A stretch of DNA of 64,000 nucleotides from Vanrija pseudolonga (GCF_020906515.1 NC_085854.1:1736001-1800000), one strand, 5' to 3'. Shown: positions 21,865 through 34,707, counted from the stretch's first letter. The notes: generated by a model from the letters alone, not told the origin. Program-made: numbers and translations.

Positions 21865-24800
21865 TCACACCAGACGCCCCAAACCAACCCATGCGCCCAC
21901 ACTGGGACGAACCAGTGCGCGCGCGGGACCAACATCCCCACCCAAACCCATGCCGCCCGAGCTCTCCACGCCGTCCAGAATAGCTGGCCGGTCGGCCCAG
22001 GCGTCGTCGAGGGACGACTCGAGGCGTTTGCGGATTGCAACAATGCTGGCTTGAAGGTCGTGCGCAAGTGTGCGGTGGTCTGCTGATGCCAACGCTAGCT
22101 GGCGCAACAAGGGCACGGCCTCCGCTAGGACCCGTATTAGCACTGCCAACAGTCACACACTTGAGCGTCTGAGCGAGCGCTAACTCACCACTCTTCTCGT
22201 CGACGCGGGTCACGAGACGACCAAGACTCGCCACCAGATAGTCGTACTCATCGACAGTTCCTTTGCGCCCCGCTGCGCGTTTTTTACTGGGTCGGTGCTT
22301 CGACTTCGCAGTTTGTCTGAGTCATGTGGTCAGCTCGGAACCAAGTACAGCGCTGATTACGCTCCACCCACCCTGTCATGCGAGTCGACTGTGAGAACGC
22401 TGTCGTGGGCGCCACGGTGTACCGCGTAAAGTTGGTAGCCACTGTCGTTGCGTTGGTGGCCACGTCAACGTTCTCTAGTTCTGGCTCATTGTCCACAATA
22501 TAGAAGGTGTCTGCTTGTCAGCACCATCCACACACACACGCATCATTGTACTCACCAGGATCCTCGAGACGGAGCTTCTTGAGGAATGCCAGTCGTTTCA
22601 TCTCCTTGTCCAACTGGCCCTCGATTTCCTGAAACACCTCGGAAAGCTCCTCGTGCGCGTCGTCCAGTGCTGGATGAATCACACGCTCGACGAGCTCATC
22701 GCGAGAGTGGCGTGCCGACAGGCGGTATGCCTCGGCAAACTCAGCCCCACGGGCGAGGACGTCGACCGCGGCGTCGACATCGCCTTCGTACTCCATGTAG
22801 ATCTGGGACGCCTCGATATGCCTTCCACGAGACACAAGGTACTCTAACACGGTCAGCATCGTCAAGTTTTCACGACCTACCAGTCACTCGCTCCACAAGC
22901 GACGCAATGCCGTCCTTGTCCAGCTGCTTCTCGGCGAGAGTGAACAGCTCCCTCCAAGCGTGCGCCTTCTCAAACGCCTTGAGAGCCCTGTCAGGCTTCC
23001 CAGCAAACGTGTACGCAATCGCCGCGTCATAAAAGTCGCGTCGGTCGTACAGGTACGTGCCGTAAAGGTCGTAGATGACAAGCAGGTGCTCGGGGTCGTC
23101 CTTGTAAAGCTTGAACGCCTCGTCGTAGAGCTCGTATCGGGACAGGTACGACGCGGCGTCCTCGAACCGCGAGGGGCCCGCCGCCTTGAGGTTGCGAAGC
23201 GCGCTCTCCCTCCGGCCAAGGTGGTCGTCTATTCTGAAGCGCTGCTCGTTTGTTTCGAGCGCTCGCAGCTCGCGCAGGAAGGGGAGGTACTCCTTGGGGT
23301 CCTGAATTCGTTAGCTGAAGCTCGAGTTTAGACTAGCTCACCTTTTGCGAATACTGGGCAATCATGAGCACGAGCTGGAAGTTGTACATGCCTAGGGCAA
23401 CGTCGTAGAGGCGATTGACGTTGGACAGGAAGATGATGTACTTGATCGACTCCTCGACAATGCTCGGGTGCTCGGCCTGCAGATGGAGAAGGACATTGAG
23501 ACCAGCCTCGTAGTCTGGGGGCACCTTACAGACGTGTGCAGTGAGGATGGTCTCGACGTACTTGACGAGGTCCTTCTTCTCCAAGATCTCGCGAAGCGAG
23601 TCGCAGATTGAGTTGACCTTGTCCGCTGGGACCGCAGGCCTGGTAGGATCCCGCCCAAGGTCGGGGTAGAGCACGAGCGACGAGTCATTCGAGTTGAGTT
23701 GGGACACAAAGAGGTTGAGGTAGTCAACCTCGGGGATCTGCGCCGCAAAGTCCTCAATGGATGCGGCAAACTTGGCCGGCGCGAGGTCGTACAGGATGTT
23801 GAGGTCGAGGCGGTGCTTGCGGCAGGTGAGGAAGGCGGAGCGGTACGCACCCGACAAGATATCCTGGCGAACAACAGCGAGGACAAGGGGCCGGGGGTAG
23901 ATTGTCTCCAAGTTGCCACGCGGCATCTGGAGGACGAGGCTCATCGAGCTCGGGCAAGCGACGACAGCGAGGGATCCACGCTCCACGCGGCGCGTCTCCC
24001 ACTCGGCGTCCTTGATGGCGACCGCCTCCTCGCCGGCGACAATGCGTGCGACGGATGAGAGCGGCGCGTACGTCGAGCTCTGGGACGACGTCGTGTAGAC
24101 AAGGAACTCGGGCGTCGTGGTGAACGACGTGACGGCCGACGCAAGTGACGTGGCGTCACGCTGCCCAAGGCTCGCAGCGTGCAGCTTGCCGGACTGCGAC
24201 AGCGCAAAGACGAGGCGCGACTCGGCAGACACCGACACGGTGAGGATTGACGAGCACAGGTGTACCAGGATGGAGGAGGACTCATCGACTGCGTCGGTCA
24301 GTGTGGCTCAGAAGTTTGAACTCACCAGAACGCAGAACTCCCTCCCTCTCCACAACGAGCCACCCAGCCTCAGCCTCCCACAGGATATGCTCGACGCATG
24401 GCAGCATCTTGGACGTCGAGAGGACCTCATTGGCGTCGGCCGTACGGAGCAGCGCGCCGCCCTCGCCGTCACCGAAGAACAGCGCCGCAACTTGCCCCGT
24501 GCCGCTGAGACACACGCGCTTGGCGATAAACTCGCCGTCGGTCGGCGCGAGAGACTGCTCCCACCGGAGCTTGGGCTCGGCGACCTTGCCTCCGTGGCGG
24601 AGGCGTGATGTGCCGGCCTCTGGAAGGCGGACGTTGAGGTCCCACACCTGCACAAGGCCCGACGCGTATAGCACCGCCAAAGAGTCGTCGCTGGGCGACA
24701 CGCTGACGTGAACTGGCTGAGATGGGAGGCTCAGTTGGAACGACGACATCGGTGGGGGAACATTTTGGGTCCGGAAGGGAGTGACGAGGAGGCGTTCTTG

Positions 24801-26351
24801 GCAAGTCAGCGAGGCGCTTGGGCTGCAACTCACTTCCGTCCACAACCGCCACGGATCCAGTGTCGATGGGCATCGGCAGGCGCGAGGCGTAGGTGTCCCA
24901 CACAAAAGTCCGGACCTGCACATGGTCTGGTGGCGTCAGTTCTCAGCTCAGAGATTTGGCTAACTGACCCTTGTCAACAAGATACAGCGCCATAGGGTTC
25001 TCAGGATGCCACTTGACGCTGGTGAAGCGACGATCGCCCTTCCAGTGAGGGACGATCTCCTGCTTGAGGTAGTAGTGGTAGTTGTTCATCGTCCAAAGTT
25101 GGACTGACCGTCAGCTGAATCATGTCGCCGGTCAGCCAACTCACCGACATCCTCCTCCTCGCGCTGGATCCACACGGCAAGGACCTCCGAGTCCGAGTTC
25201 CACGAGACGTTCTTGACCCGTCCGTGCTCCCACGTCGCCTCGGCCTCGCGCAGCTCAAAGCCGCCATGCCGCAGGCCATTGCGCTCGAGCATGGCGACAT
25301 CCCAGCGCCCGCGGCGGCCCTCACCGCCACCCTGGTATCCGTACCGCACCAGCGAGGCAATCACGTTGCCGCTCGGGCGCCACGCCAGGGCCGGCTCGAG
25401 GCCGGGTATTGACTCGGATGTGGCAGAGAGCTTTGGGGTGAACCCCTCGCTTGCCTCGCGCGAGTAGATGCGGACCTGCCGACGAGCGCCGTCCACCCCG
25501 CTGCCGTAGGCATCGAGCGACGATACAGCAAAGAACGATGCGTCGCCGCGGAATGTGATACGGGGAAGCCCATCGTCGGTGGTATGCGAGAAGGAAGTGG
25601 GGGCCGCCGGAGCCGGCGCCTTGGCTGCCAGCGCTGCGGCCTTGCCAAGGGAGCCATGGAACTGCGTCGACTTGGATCCCCAGCCGACGTTGATGAACTT
25701 GTCTGCGGGGTTAGCTCAACTTGGGAACCTAACCCACCTTCGCCAAACTCGTCGCTGCGCAGAGGGCCCTCGTAGATGGTGTCAAAGGTGCGGGTCATGC
25801 ACACGAGGTTGTCCTCGCCCGTGACTAGGACAAGCTGCTCGTCGTCGGGGGACCATGCGGCGGCCTTGACACCAGAGTCGATGCTGCCGACGACCTCAGC
25901 CTGGGGAGTCAGCTACTATGTGGGAGGGTTCCATCAGCTCCAGACTCACAGGACCAATCCCTCCGTCAATGCTCTCAATCTGCAGCGTCGCAATGTCGCC
26001 TCCAGCCAGAATGACGATGAGCGACCGGTCGTCCGGGAAGAAGTGGAGGTCGAGCACCTGCGGCACGTCGGGCGCGAGGGGGAACGGCGCAGTGACGGGG
26101 GTGGTGAACGAGCCAATGACCTGAGAGGTTAGCTGCATTCGGTACACACACCTCACCTCTGAGAACTCGGCGCCTTCCTCGAGCCCCTCGATCCGGACAA
26201 TGTCCACCTCGAGACCCTCCTCGGTCGCCTTCTCGATGGTGGCGTAGACCGTGCCGCTCTCGGGGTCGACGGCGAGCTGCCCGGCGCTCGCGGCCGCGCT
26301 CGTGAGGTTGATAGAGGCCACCTGGACCGTTGTCGGGGCCAAGCTCCTCAT
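21865..26351 (-). CDS. ELP1: Elongator complex subunit Elp1 (IKI3/IKAP)
   Basis: Elp1 is the scaffold of Elongator, which makes cm5U-type modifications at tRNA wobble uridines. Thirteen exons: 26351-26157, 26120-25950, 25900-25738, 25702-25145, 25103-24969, 24926-24834, 24796-24326, 24288-23342, 23301-22881, 22843-22556, 22510-22372, 22316-22189 and 22124-21865. They give 1322 aa, normal for the family. N-terminal WD40 propellers include WSPDDEQLVLVTGE, VQLWTMNNYHYYLKQEI and NVPPPMSSF. The signature PRGNLETIYPRPLVLAV, then AFLTCRKHRLDLNILYDL, is diagnostic. The C-terminal TPR part contains DPKEYLPFLRELR and DDHLGRRESAL. The basic tRNA-binding patch (KSKHRPSKKRAAGRKGTV) is at about residues 1195-1212. 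The exact 3' end is the least certain part. Divergent from EMC3 with 209 bp between starts. Confidence 0.96.
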
Positions 26352-26560
26352 GGTGCGCGTGTTATTGTTGTTGCGATGCGTGTAATGTTGCTTTGGGTTC
26401 GACCTCGAATCTTTCAAGATTCAGCACCAACTCAATGCCGAAGTCACGTGGTGAGCACCTCGGTTTGGTCCCGTCGGCGTCGGCGCGTTCGTCACCACCA
26501 CCGACGACGTCTTGGATGCCCATCTGCATCGCTCCACCGTCATCACGCACGCGCTGCAAC

Positions 26561-27683
26561 ATGCCGGGATTGAAAGAGTACGTCTCGGTGGGAGGAGGGA
26601 GCTGACACGCACCAGACAGGACCTCTACCTCGACCCGTCCATTAGGGTAAGCCACGGCGGCGTGGAGCAGCACTGACGATCAGGACTGGGTCTTGGTCCC
26701 CATCACGCTGATCATGGTGAGCACTCTCTACTGATGGAGCGCATACTGACACGACAGGTGCTGGTTGGCTTGTTGAGGCACTATGTTACGCTGCTGCTCA
26801 ACTCGGCGCCGAAGAAGCAGCCCAAGGCGGCCGTGCGCGAGCAGTGAGTTGGCCAACGTCAGGTTGACAACTGACCCCAGGCGCATGCTCGGTCGCTCGC
26901 AGCTCCTGCGCGCATCGTCCCCCCAGTCGCCGCTCCCCCCGGCGCAGTACCGTGCCTTCTCGGCCGCCACGGCTACGGCGCTCACGTCGGGCGAGTACAT
27001 CAAGCAGAAGACGGCCGCCGAGAAGGAGGTGTCGGTCGGCCCGTTCGACCCGTCCCAGATGGACACGATGATGGACGGCATGAAGAAGCAGGCCGTTATG
27101 ATGTGGGTTGGGTGATGGGGAGTGTGCTGACAACCAAGGGTGCCCAACATGCTCATCATGCAGTACATCAATGTCTTCTTCTCGGGCTACATCCTCAGTG
27201 AGTACAACAAGAAACTCGCGACTGACTTTTAGTCAAGCTTCCCTTCCCGCTCACTTTGGGCGCCAAGTCGTTGTTCGCGCGCGACCTTGCCATGCCGGAT
27301 CTCAGCGTGCGCTGGGTATCGTAAGTCGGCGTCCGCCTGCTGGCCCTGACCCTCCAGCGCGCTCTCGTGGTACTTCCTCAACCTGTTTGGCCTTAACGGC
27401 GTGTTCAAGCTCATCCTCGGGCAGGACAATGGTGAGTGGCACGCCATTGCTGTATCGAGATAGCGCTGATGTCCCAGCCGCGGTCGACACCCGCGACATG
27501 ACCGCGACCGGCATGCTCGCCGGCGCTGGCGGCGCGCAGCCCATGGCTGGCCCCGCCGGCGTGCCCGACATGGACCGCGTGTTCAAGTCTGAGGCGGAGA
27601 ACCTGTCCCTCAGCGACGGCCTGTACAGCTGGGTCGGACATGGCATCGAGGACCGCGTGTTGAAGCGCTTCAACCGGGCGTAG
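26561..27683 (+). CDS. EMC3: ER membrane protein complex subunit 3 (EMC3)
   Basis: EMC3 is the YidC/Oxa1-like insertase core of the ER membrane complex. Nine exons: 26561-26577, 26616-26646, 26684-26716, 26758-26843, 26881-27102, 27139-27197, 27233-27320, 27358-27431 and 27478-27683, giving 271 aa. The N-terminus reads [31 protein letters not shown] across four small exons, the hallmark of the family. Later segments include [24 protein letters not shown] and [21 protein letters not shown]. Three TM helices are visible. This is the most intron-dense gene per base in the window. Confidence 0.95.
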
Positions 27684-28014
27684 GGCGAGGAGTGAGGGCG
27701 AGAGCGAGGCGCACAATAGACGCGCGGGCGAGATAGCTTCTGCATCGCTTGCGTCGACCACCAAATGCATAGTAGTATTGCACTGCACAATAGTACATAT
27801 TTTGTAAGCGTGTGTGTCACTGCACGCATTCTGCGCGCTTCTTGGTCATTGACGCCATTGTCTTCCCGATGCGACCTTGGTCACCCGCCAACAGCGGTGG
27901 AGGCTGTTTGTTGACCCGCTGCGTAAAACGCGTTCGCCCTTCCATCCACCCTTGTCGCCCATTCCTCCATCCCAACTTCTCTCTGTCACTCTCACTTTCA
28001 CTACAACAGACCCG
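27684..28014. other. Intergenic region EMC3 / unknown Lys-Ser-rich protein
   Basis: These 331 bases lie between two plus-strand genes. The last 100 bases are C/T-rich, as expected for a core promoter. The start region at 28015 carries a tandem duplication of about 17 nt that encodes MPPKRDPMPPKR. Confidence 0.4.
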
Positions 28015-29722
28015 ATGCCGCCCAAGCGAGACCCGATGCCGCCCAAGCGTCACAGGTCAAGCTCGCTGACGGCGGCGCCGTCGTCAGAGCTCAGCTCCCC
28101 GCCCGCGTCACCAAAGAAGCAACGCACCCTCGAGCCCGAGGGCACGCGCTCGCTCGGCATCCCCAGCCCAGAGCACACGCCGGTGTCGTCCTCGTCCTCC
28201 TCGCAGCAGGTGGGCACCCCCACCCCTGCCCCTGCAGCCTTCCCATCGTCCACGGCCTCCAAGCGTGCGCGCCGCCAGTCGTCGGCTCTCCCCGAGGCCG
28301 GGCCGTCAAAACCCAAGCCCAAGCCCAAGCCCAAGGCGACGCCGAAGGGAAGGGCGCGCACGACGGGCACGGCAGACGCGTCAACCCCCTCGCGCCCCGC
28401 GCCGAAGAAGCGCAAGGCGTCATCGGCGGTCAGCAGCAGCCCCGCGCGCTACCTCGCTTCCTCGCCCGAGCCCGTCTCCCCCACCCCGCGGTCGGCGCGC
28501 CGGCCTTCCCCGCCGTCCAGCCTCACCGACCTCCCGTCGTCCCCACTCAAGGCGCCGTCGTCGCGTACTGGGTCGCCCGCGCCGCGCAAGACGCGCACGG
28601 CTGACGACGACAGCGGAAGCGAGGACGGCGTGCTGAGTTTGGGGAAATGGATGGATCGCTCAGAGCGGGAGGGCAAAGTCAAGGGCCCCCGGCCAAGGTC
28701 ACCGCCGGTCGGAGTTAGGGACCCTACACCGCCGCTGTTCAAGCCAACGCAGCTTCCCTCTGGGTGAGTGTGGACTGTGACAATGCTGACAGATAGTGTG
28801 GGCATCGGCGACCCCTGCCTCGTCAAGGACCGAACTTGTTACTTTGTCGCCGTGCTGCTCGCTTTCCATCCCGCCACAACGCGCGAGGAGCAGCAGAGGC
28901 GCGGCGGGGACAAGTACGAGGTTGAGGACCAGACGGGCGAGCGCCGCCTCGTGGCGCGCCACCATGTCCTCTTCGAGTCTGACGGGGAGCCGTTTGCGAA
29001 GGCCAAGGTGGGTCACCTGCGCGCGTCGCTTGCTGACGAGCCAGATTGGCCAGCTCAAGGAGGTGGCGGTGAAGCGCACGACGCTCGACGTTGTTCAGCG
29101 CACGACAAGCGTGTTCAAAGATCTCGACCGCGAGCACCAGCTTGAACAAATCAAGCCCCACCTGCACGCTATCGTCAAGGAGGAGTTTGAGCCCGCGCAG
29201 TGGCGCGCCGACCTGTTCTTCGATGGCGAGTTTGGCCTGCTGGACAAGAACACTTCGGCAGGCGATATCCCAGAGGACGAAGCCCAGAACGTCATCATCC
29301 CCTGGCTGTTCAAGTGGAACAATGGCGCTATGGCCTCGGACGAAACGGTGCGCCACCCGCCCGAAGGCTCGGAGCGGCATGACGCTCTGCGGGACGGCCA
29401 GCGGTTGTCATATGTCTCGCGCGTCCTCTTCCCCGAGGCGGTCATCGAGCTGTGTATCCGCTCGTACGACATCCCTGGCTCCCCAGCCGAAGCGTATGCC
29501 ACGGCCAAGGACAAGCTCGAGGAGCTCGCCGGCCAGGCGTTCACATGGCGCTCGCGTCGAACCAACATCAACCATCAACGCCGCGAGATTCGTAGAAAAT
29601 TCGACATCAAGTCGGACGACGAAGACGACGAGGAGCGCCGGCGCCACGAGTATAACCTCACCCCCATCAACGCCGAGCGTCGCGAGCGCAAGGCCCCCAC
29701 CCGTTTCCGCGGCGGCGAGTAG
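28015..29722 (+). CDS. Unknown conserved-looking nuclear protein, possible Tudor-like module
   Basis: I do not recognise the whole protein. Exons: 28015-28763, 28797-29007 and 29045-29722, giving 545 aa. The first 250 residues are Ser/Pro/Lys-rich with basic clusters (PKKQRT, KRARRQ, PAPKKRKAS) that look like nuclear signals. From about residue 251 a compact region begins: VGIGDPCLVKDRTCYFVAVL, then RGGDKYEVEDQTGERRLVARHHVLF and AKIGQL. This has the look of a Tudor-type barrel of the Crb2/53BP1 kind (weak inference). It is followed by a helical region (VLFPEAVIELCIRSYDIPG, then KLEELAGQAFTWRSRR) and an acidic-basic tail. No catalytic motif is seen. Confidence 0.7.
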
Positions 29723-30008
29723 ATAGATAACCCCTCCTCATCACCCCTCTCATCTCCGCGACGTATTTGGTCTATCTTGTCAGTGTCTCCATCATCAGTA
29801 TCCGCCCCCTCATGTAAGCATTATCCCATTCCCGGTCCGTACAAGGCAGTCCCAGCCCGTCCGCAACTCTTTCAATCTCGATGCATTTTTCCAGAGCTGC
29901 TTTGCAAGTTTGACATGCTCACAGTCCCCTTTATACCCCCCATGGTGCTAGAGACCGAATCTAAGACAATCGGTATCTATACTACCACTCTCGGCGTTCG
30001 TTTCGCGC

Positions 30009-32213
30009 TTAAGCGCCAACGAAGCTGGCAACGTTGGCCTCGATGACCTGCTTCATCTCAGCCTCGATCTCCTTGGTGAGGACACCGCCCGAGAGCTTCT
30101 CGAGGAGAGCCTGGTGCTGCGACTTGAGCTCCTCGGTGAACTCCTTCTCCCAAGCAGTGATCTTGTCGGTGGGGACCTTGTCAAGGAGACCGTTGACACC
30201 GGCGTAGACGAGGGGAGCAATGATCTCGGTGGGCATGGGCGAGTACTGGGGCTGCTTGAGGAGCTCAGTAAGACGGGCACCACGGTTAAGGAGGTAGCGG
30301 GTCGAGGCGTCAAGGTCCGAGCCGAACTGGGCGAAGGCGGCGACCTCACGGTACTGGGCGAGGTAGAGCTTGAGCGAACCGGCAACCGACTTCATGAGCT
30401 TGGTCTGGGCGGCCGAACCGACACGCGAGACCGAGAGACCGACGTTGATAGCGGGGCGGATACCCTTGAAGAAGAGCTCAGCCTCGAGGAAGATCTGGCC
30501 GTCGGTAATCGAAATGACGTTGGTAGGAATGTAGGCCGAGACGTCACCACCCTGGGTCTCAATGATGGGGAGGGCAGTGAGCGAACCACCGCCGTACTTC
30601 TCGTTCATCTTGGCGGCACGCTCAAGGAGACGCGAGTGGAGGTAGAAGACGTCACCGGGGTAAGCCTCACGACCGGGGGGACGACGGAGAAGAAGCGACA
30701 TCTGACGGTAGGCAACGGCCTGCTTGGAAAGGTCATCGTAGATGATGAGGGCGTGCTTGCCGTTGTCACGGAACCACTCGCCCATGGCGCAGCCCGAGAA
30801 GGGAGCGAGGTACTGGAGAGGGGCGGCCTCCGAGGCGGTGGCGGCGACAATGATGGTGTACTTCATGGCGTCGTTCTCCTCGAGGGTCTTGACGAGCTGG
30901 GCAACAGTCGAACGCTTCTGGCCAACGGCGACGTAGACACAGTAGAGCTTCTTCTTGTCGTCGGCACCGTCGTTCCACTTCTTCTGGTTGAGGATGGTGT
31001 CGATGGCGACGGCCGACTTGCCGGTCTGACGGTCACCAATGATAAGCTCACGCTGGCCACGGCCAATGGGGACGAGCGAGTCGACCGACTTGAGGCCAGT
31101 CTGCATGGGCTCGTGGACCGAGCGACGGGGGAGAATGCCGGGGGCCTTGAGCTGAGCCTTGGAGCGGAGCTTGGCGTTGATGGGGCCCTTGCCGTCAATG
31201 GGGTTGCCGAGAGCGTCAACGACACGGCCGAGGAGCTCGGGGCCGACGGGAACGTCGACAATCTCGCCGGTACGCTTGACAGTGTCACCCTCCTTGATGA
31301 GACGGTCGTTACCGAAGATGGTAACACCGACGTTGTCGGCCTCGAGGTTAAGAGCCATGCCGCGGATACCCGACGAGAACTCAACCATCTCCTCGGCCTG
31401 GACGTTGCGGAGGCCGTAGACACGGGCGATACCGTCACCAATGGCTGGGGTATGGTGTCAGGAACGTGTTTAAAACACTATGTACAATATACTCACTGAG
31501 GACACGGCCAGTCTCCTGGACGTCACCGCCGACCGAGGTGCCAGCGATGCGCGACTCGAGGATCGACGAGACCTCGGAAGCGGCTATTTACATGCAGTAG
31601 AAATGGGTGGTGATTGATGATGATGAATGGTGGTGGTGGTGGCAGGGGTAGTAACGGAAGGGATTGGCGGCGTGGCAGATAATTGGCCGGTTGGTGGAGG
31701 GTCGGATTTGAAGGGTCGGGGTACGTCGGCAATGCGATGGAAGCGTAGAAAACGAACGGGGCACATCCAGGTCAGCTCGCCGAGTCACGTCCAACACGTC
31801 TAGAGGTCGTATACTACGTACCAGGCTTGGCAGTGGCGTAGGTGCGGGCCGCAACGCGGGTGCGGGTCTGATATGGGTGTCAGTAAAAGGGCGACGGAGG
31901 TTGGGGGGAGCGGAGCTTGGCGCGGCGCCGCGCGCGCGCGGGGCAATGGACAGCTGGCATGCGTTGACGTTGCAGTTGGACATGATGGAGGGCGTACCCC
32001 GTCTGTCGATGCAGTGATGAGCTCGTAGAGGTTCCAACGAGTGTTGGTGTAGGAATGAGATGGTGATTCTCGATGTCCCTTCCTCTCGGGTGTGTCTTTG
32101 CTTTTTGCCCTTGCCCCAAGCTGTCCATTGCCGTAGTTGGTGCGCGCGGCGTGCATGCGCACGACAGATAGACTCACGGCCGCGCGGATCGAGTTCCGGA
32201 AGGCGGACTGCAT
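30009..32213 (-). CDS. ATP1: Mitochondrial ATP synthase F1 subunit alpha
   Basis: This is the alpha subunit of F1-ATPase in the mitochondrial matrix. Exons: 32213-32178, 31867-31822, 31583-31497 and 31444-30009, giving 534 aa. The first two exons encode an Arg/Ala-rich mitochondrial presequence ([12 protein letters not shown], then [13 protein letters not shown]). The mature part begins near [13 protein letters not shown]. The nucleotide-binding P-loop GDRQTGKS is at about residues 193-200; [27 protein letters not shown] and the C-terminal [14 protein letters not shown] segments are nearly invariant in the family. Introns 1 and 2 (310 and 238 nt) are several times longer than others in the window. 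Codon choice is strongly biased, as in highly expressed genes. Confidence 0.98.
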
Positions 32214-33899
32214 TGTGAGCGGTGTTTTAGAGAGTGTGGGGGGGAGGGAGAAGGGGGGAGGTGGAGAGTGGTCGAAGGTGAAGAGAAGGTGAAGTGGTTG
32301 GTGCTGGGCAGGCGTGGGCGGGCGCGGACGGACAGACGGGGCGGATGCTGTCAGGCTGGGGATGAACTCAGGCATCCGTTCACCGTACGCTGGGTCGGAG
32401 GGCATCGCACCAACCATCGGAGAATCAGGGACGGAGTTATCGCAATATGTGGCACATTCGTCATTCACCTCTTTTGTGCAAGTATAATGTGCAGAGTGTA
32501 TGAGATGCATTCAACGAGGCTGCAACACTCTTGCTGGCAACGAAAGAGCATGTAGGATAGAAAAGGAGAGAAGGTAGAACGAGAAGCCCAGGTGCTCGAG
32601 GTGGTCATTGTTCTACACGTCGTTCAAAGGAAGGCAACACTGGGCAACGGCGCAGCGTGGCGCACTAGCCTGTTCCTCCTGCATCGCGGTTGACTACCAA
32701 TCCAAGAAGGCAACAGGGCGGAGCAGATTCCAACGTCCGAAGGTCTGACGGTGGACATAGTGTACAACATTGTGCATGCATAGAGTAGTTGGCTGTGAGG
32801 GACAGGAAGATACTCGCGCAATGGCCCTTGTAAGTTCCCCGCGTTGTGGTGCCACTCGCCATGGGCCACCCTGCTCCGCGACTATTGGTCCATGTTGCAT
32901 CACTTGGCGGCGTTCGCGTCCACAGAGGCGGAGGCGCTTCTTCACGAGGGCATGCTGACAGACGAGCGTTAGACGCGGTGCAGGAGCGCGAACGAGTGCA
33001 GCGCGCCCAGCGGTCGCATGGCACCGAGATGGCAGACAGCAGCTCCATGTCTGCAGCCCTGTAGCCCTCCTACTGCTGCTCCAGACGCACCCAAGACACG
33101 CAACCCATCAAGCATATACACACATGAAATACCTGCATGACTAACAACTGTACGGAGCGGAACGAGCCTGCGCACACACCGACCCGGCCGGCATGGTGAC
33201 CGACCGGGAGCGTGCGAGTCAGAATGCCCCTTTCACTCTCCCCGAGAAGGGAAGGGTGTACGCTTTGGGAGGTCCGCGAGGGCTATGCGTACACCAGCAT
33301 GTCCGGTAGTTGACACCGGACGCTCGGGGCGTGGGAGGATAGTAGGAGGAGGGAGGTTGAGGGAAGGAGGAAGGGAAGGAGGCGGCGAGCTGCCGAAGCA
33401 GCAGCCAACCTGCCACCAAAACCAATGAGGAAGCCGTCAAGTAGCTCACAGCCAACGACCACGTCGAGCAAGTCATAGCCCCATGCCATGCAGCCGTCGC
33501 CCGGCCGCGAGCCTAGGCGACAGCGAGCCCAGGCGACAGCGCGAACCACAAAGCCTCAGAGCCAAAGAATCTCAAACCCTGTTCATGAGCTACGTCTGGG
33601 CCCGTCAGCGGTTGTCGTGAAACAGTGGAGTAACCGCGACGAGGCAGGTGCCCTCGCCTCAAGCACTTACAGTTACAACAATTCCAAGTCGAGCAAAGAT
33701 GATGGAAAAGAACGAGGAACACCAATGCACCGCGTTAAGTATCCCCAGTTTCGGCTCGACGAAAGCAGCCAGAGCCAGCGCGGGACCTTTTGTCTGTTCA
33801 ACATTTTGCTCCCGCCCGGCTCACCCCGCCCAGCCGAGAGATGGATCAGAAAGTCGGAAACCGACATCTGGCCGTCATTCAGTACACAAAACCACGACC
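32214..33899. other. Long intergenic region ATP1 / bL21m
   Basis: About 1.7 kb between divergent ATP1 and MRPL21 starts. The ATP1 promoter is at the left, with G-rich runs near 32237-32270. Several open frames of 60-145 codons exist (for example 32694-32945 minus and 33488-33928 plus), but none has a recognisable domain or convincing splicing. A small unannotated gene or a non-coding transcript cannot be excluded. Confidence 0.4.
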
Positions 33900-34569
33900 A
33901 TGAGCCGCCCAGCAGTGACAAGGGGTGAGTTGTGGCCTGGGAACAAAGCTGACGGCAGCCCTCGGCGCCGCGCGCACCCTCGCGACGGCGGCCCCGGCCT
34001 CTACCTCCGCCTTCGGCGCCCTGCCGCCGCTCCTTCCTGCTGCGTCCGCCTCGGCGCCGCTGCCAACCTCGACTCCGCAGGCGCTCACGCTCCTCCGCGA
34101 GTCGACGACGCCCAGCACCGGCATCTACCTCCGCGCGCGTCTCCACAGCCGCACGTACCTCCTCCACCCGCGCGACGTGCTCACCGTCCCGACACTCAAG
34201 CCCGTCCAGGCGCCCGGCACGACGCTCGCCCTCACGCGTATCCTCGAGGTCGGGAGCCGCGAGTTCGCCATCAAGGCCGAGGCGGCGAACGGGCGCGAGC
34301 TGCGCAAGGCGCTCCCCCGCGGCACGGTGCCGCAGTTCGAGACGCTGCCCCCCTGGGTCGCGAGCTGCGAGCTTACGGTGCTTGAGCACACCAAGTCCCC
34401 GCTCACGCACACCCTGTTGAAGAAGCGCAGGAAGGGATACCGCAAGACGATCCAGAACAAGCAGGGCTGGACACGGCTGCGTGTCGGTGACATTATCCTC
34501 GGTGACGGCGTTGCGCCCGTCGAGGCGGCGGTCGAGGAGGCGGCGGCGGCGGCCAAGACGGCGGCTTAG
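33900..34569 (+). CDS. MRPL21: Mitochondrial large-subunit ribosomal protein bL21m
   Basis: This is a component of the mitochondrial 54S/39S ribosomal subunit. Exons: 33900-33924 and 33959-34569, giving 211 aa. Residues 1-50 form an Ala/Ser/Arg-rich presequence. The bL21 domain follows: YLRARLHSRTYLLHPRDVLTVP, then a linker and VLEHTKSPLTHTLLKKRRKGYRKTIQNKQGW, with the H.K...KKRRKGYR block diagnostic of L21. It ends in a short Ala/Glu tail. Convergent with the kinesin gene, 138 bp apart. The yeast equivalent is named MRPL49. Confidence 0.92.
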
Positions 34570-34707
34570 ATAGCACACTGCATATGTACGGATTGCATGG
34601 TGGAGTCGCTGATGCTGATGCTAATGCTCACAACCCTCTGCCCTGCTCTTGAAAGACAGACATACATCACTGTACAGGTAACTAGCGAGAGACAAGTCGC
34701 ACCGCGC

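Noticed and set aside
30114-31499. 461-codon open frame on the plus strand opposite ATP1
   Set aside because: It is the antisense shadow of a strongly codon-biased gene; the product is Leu/Gly/Asp-rich without any domain.
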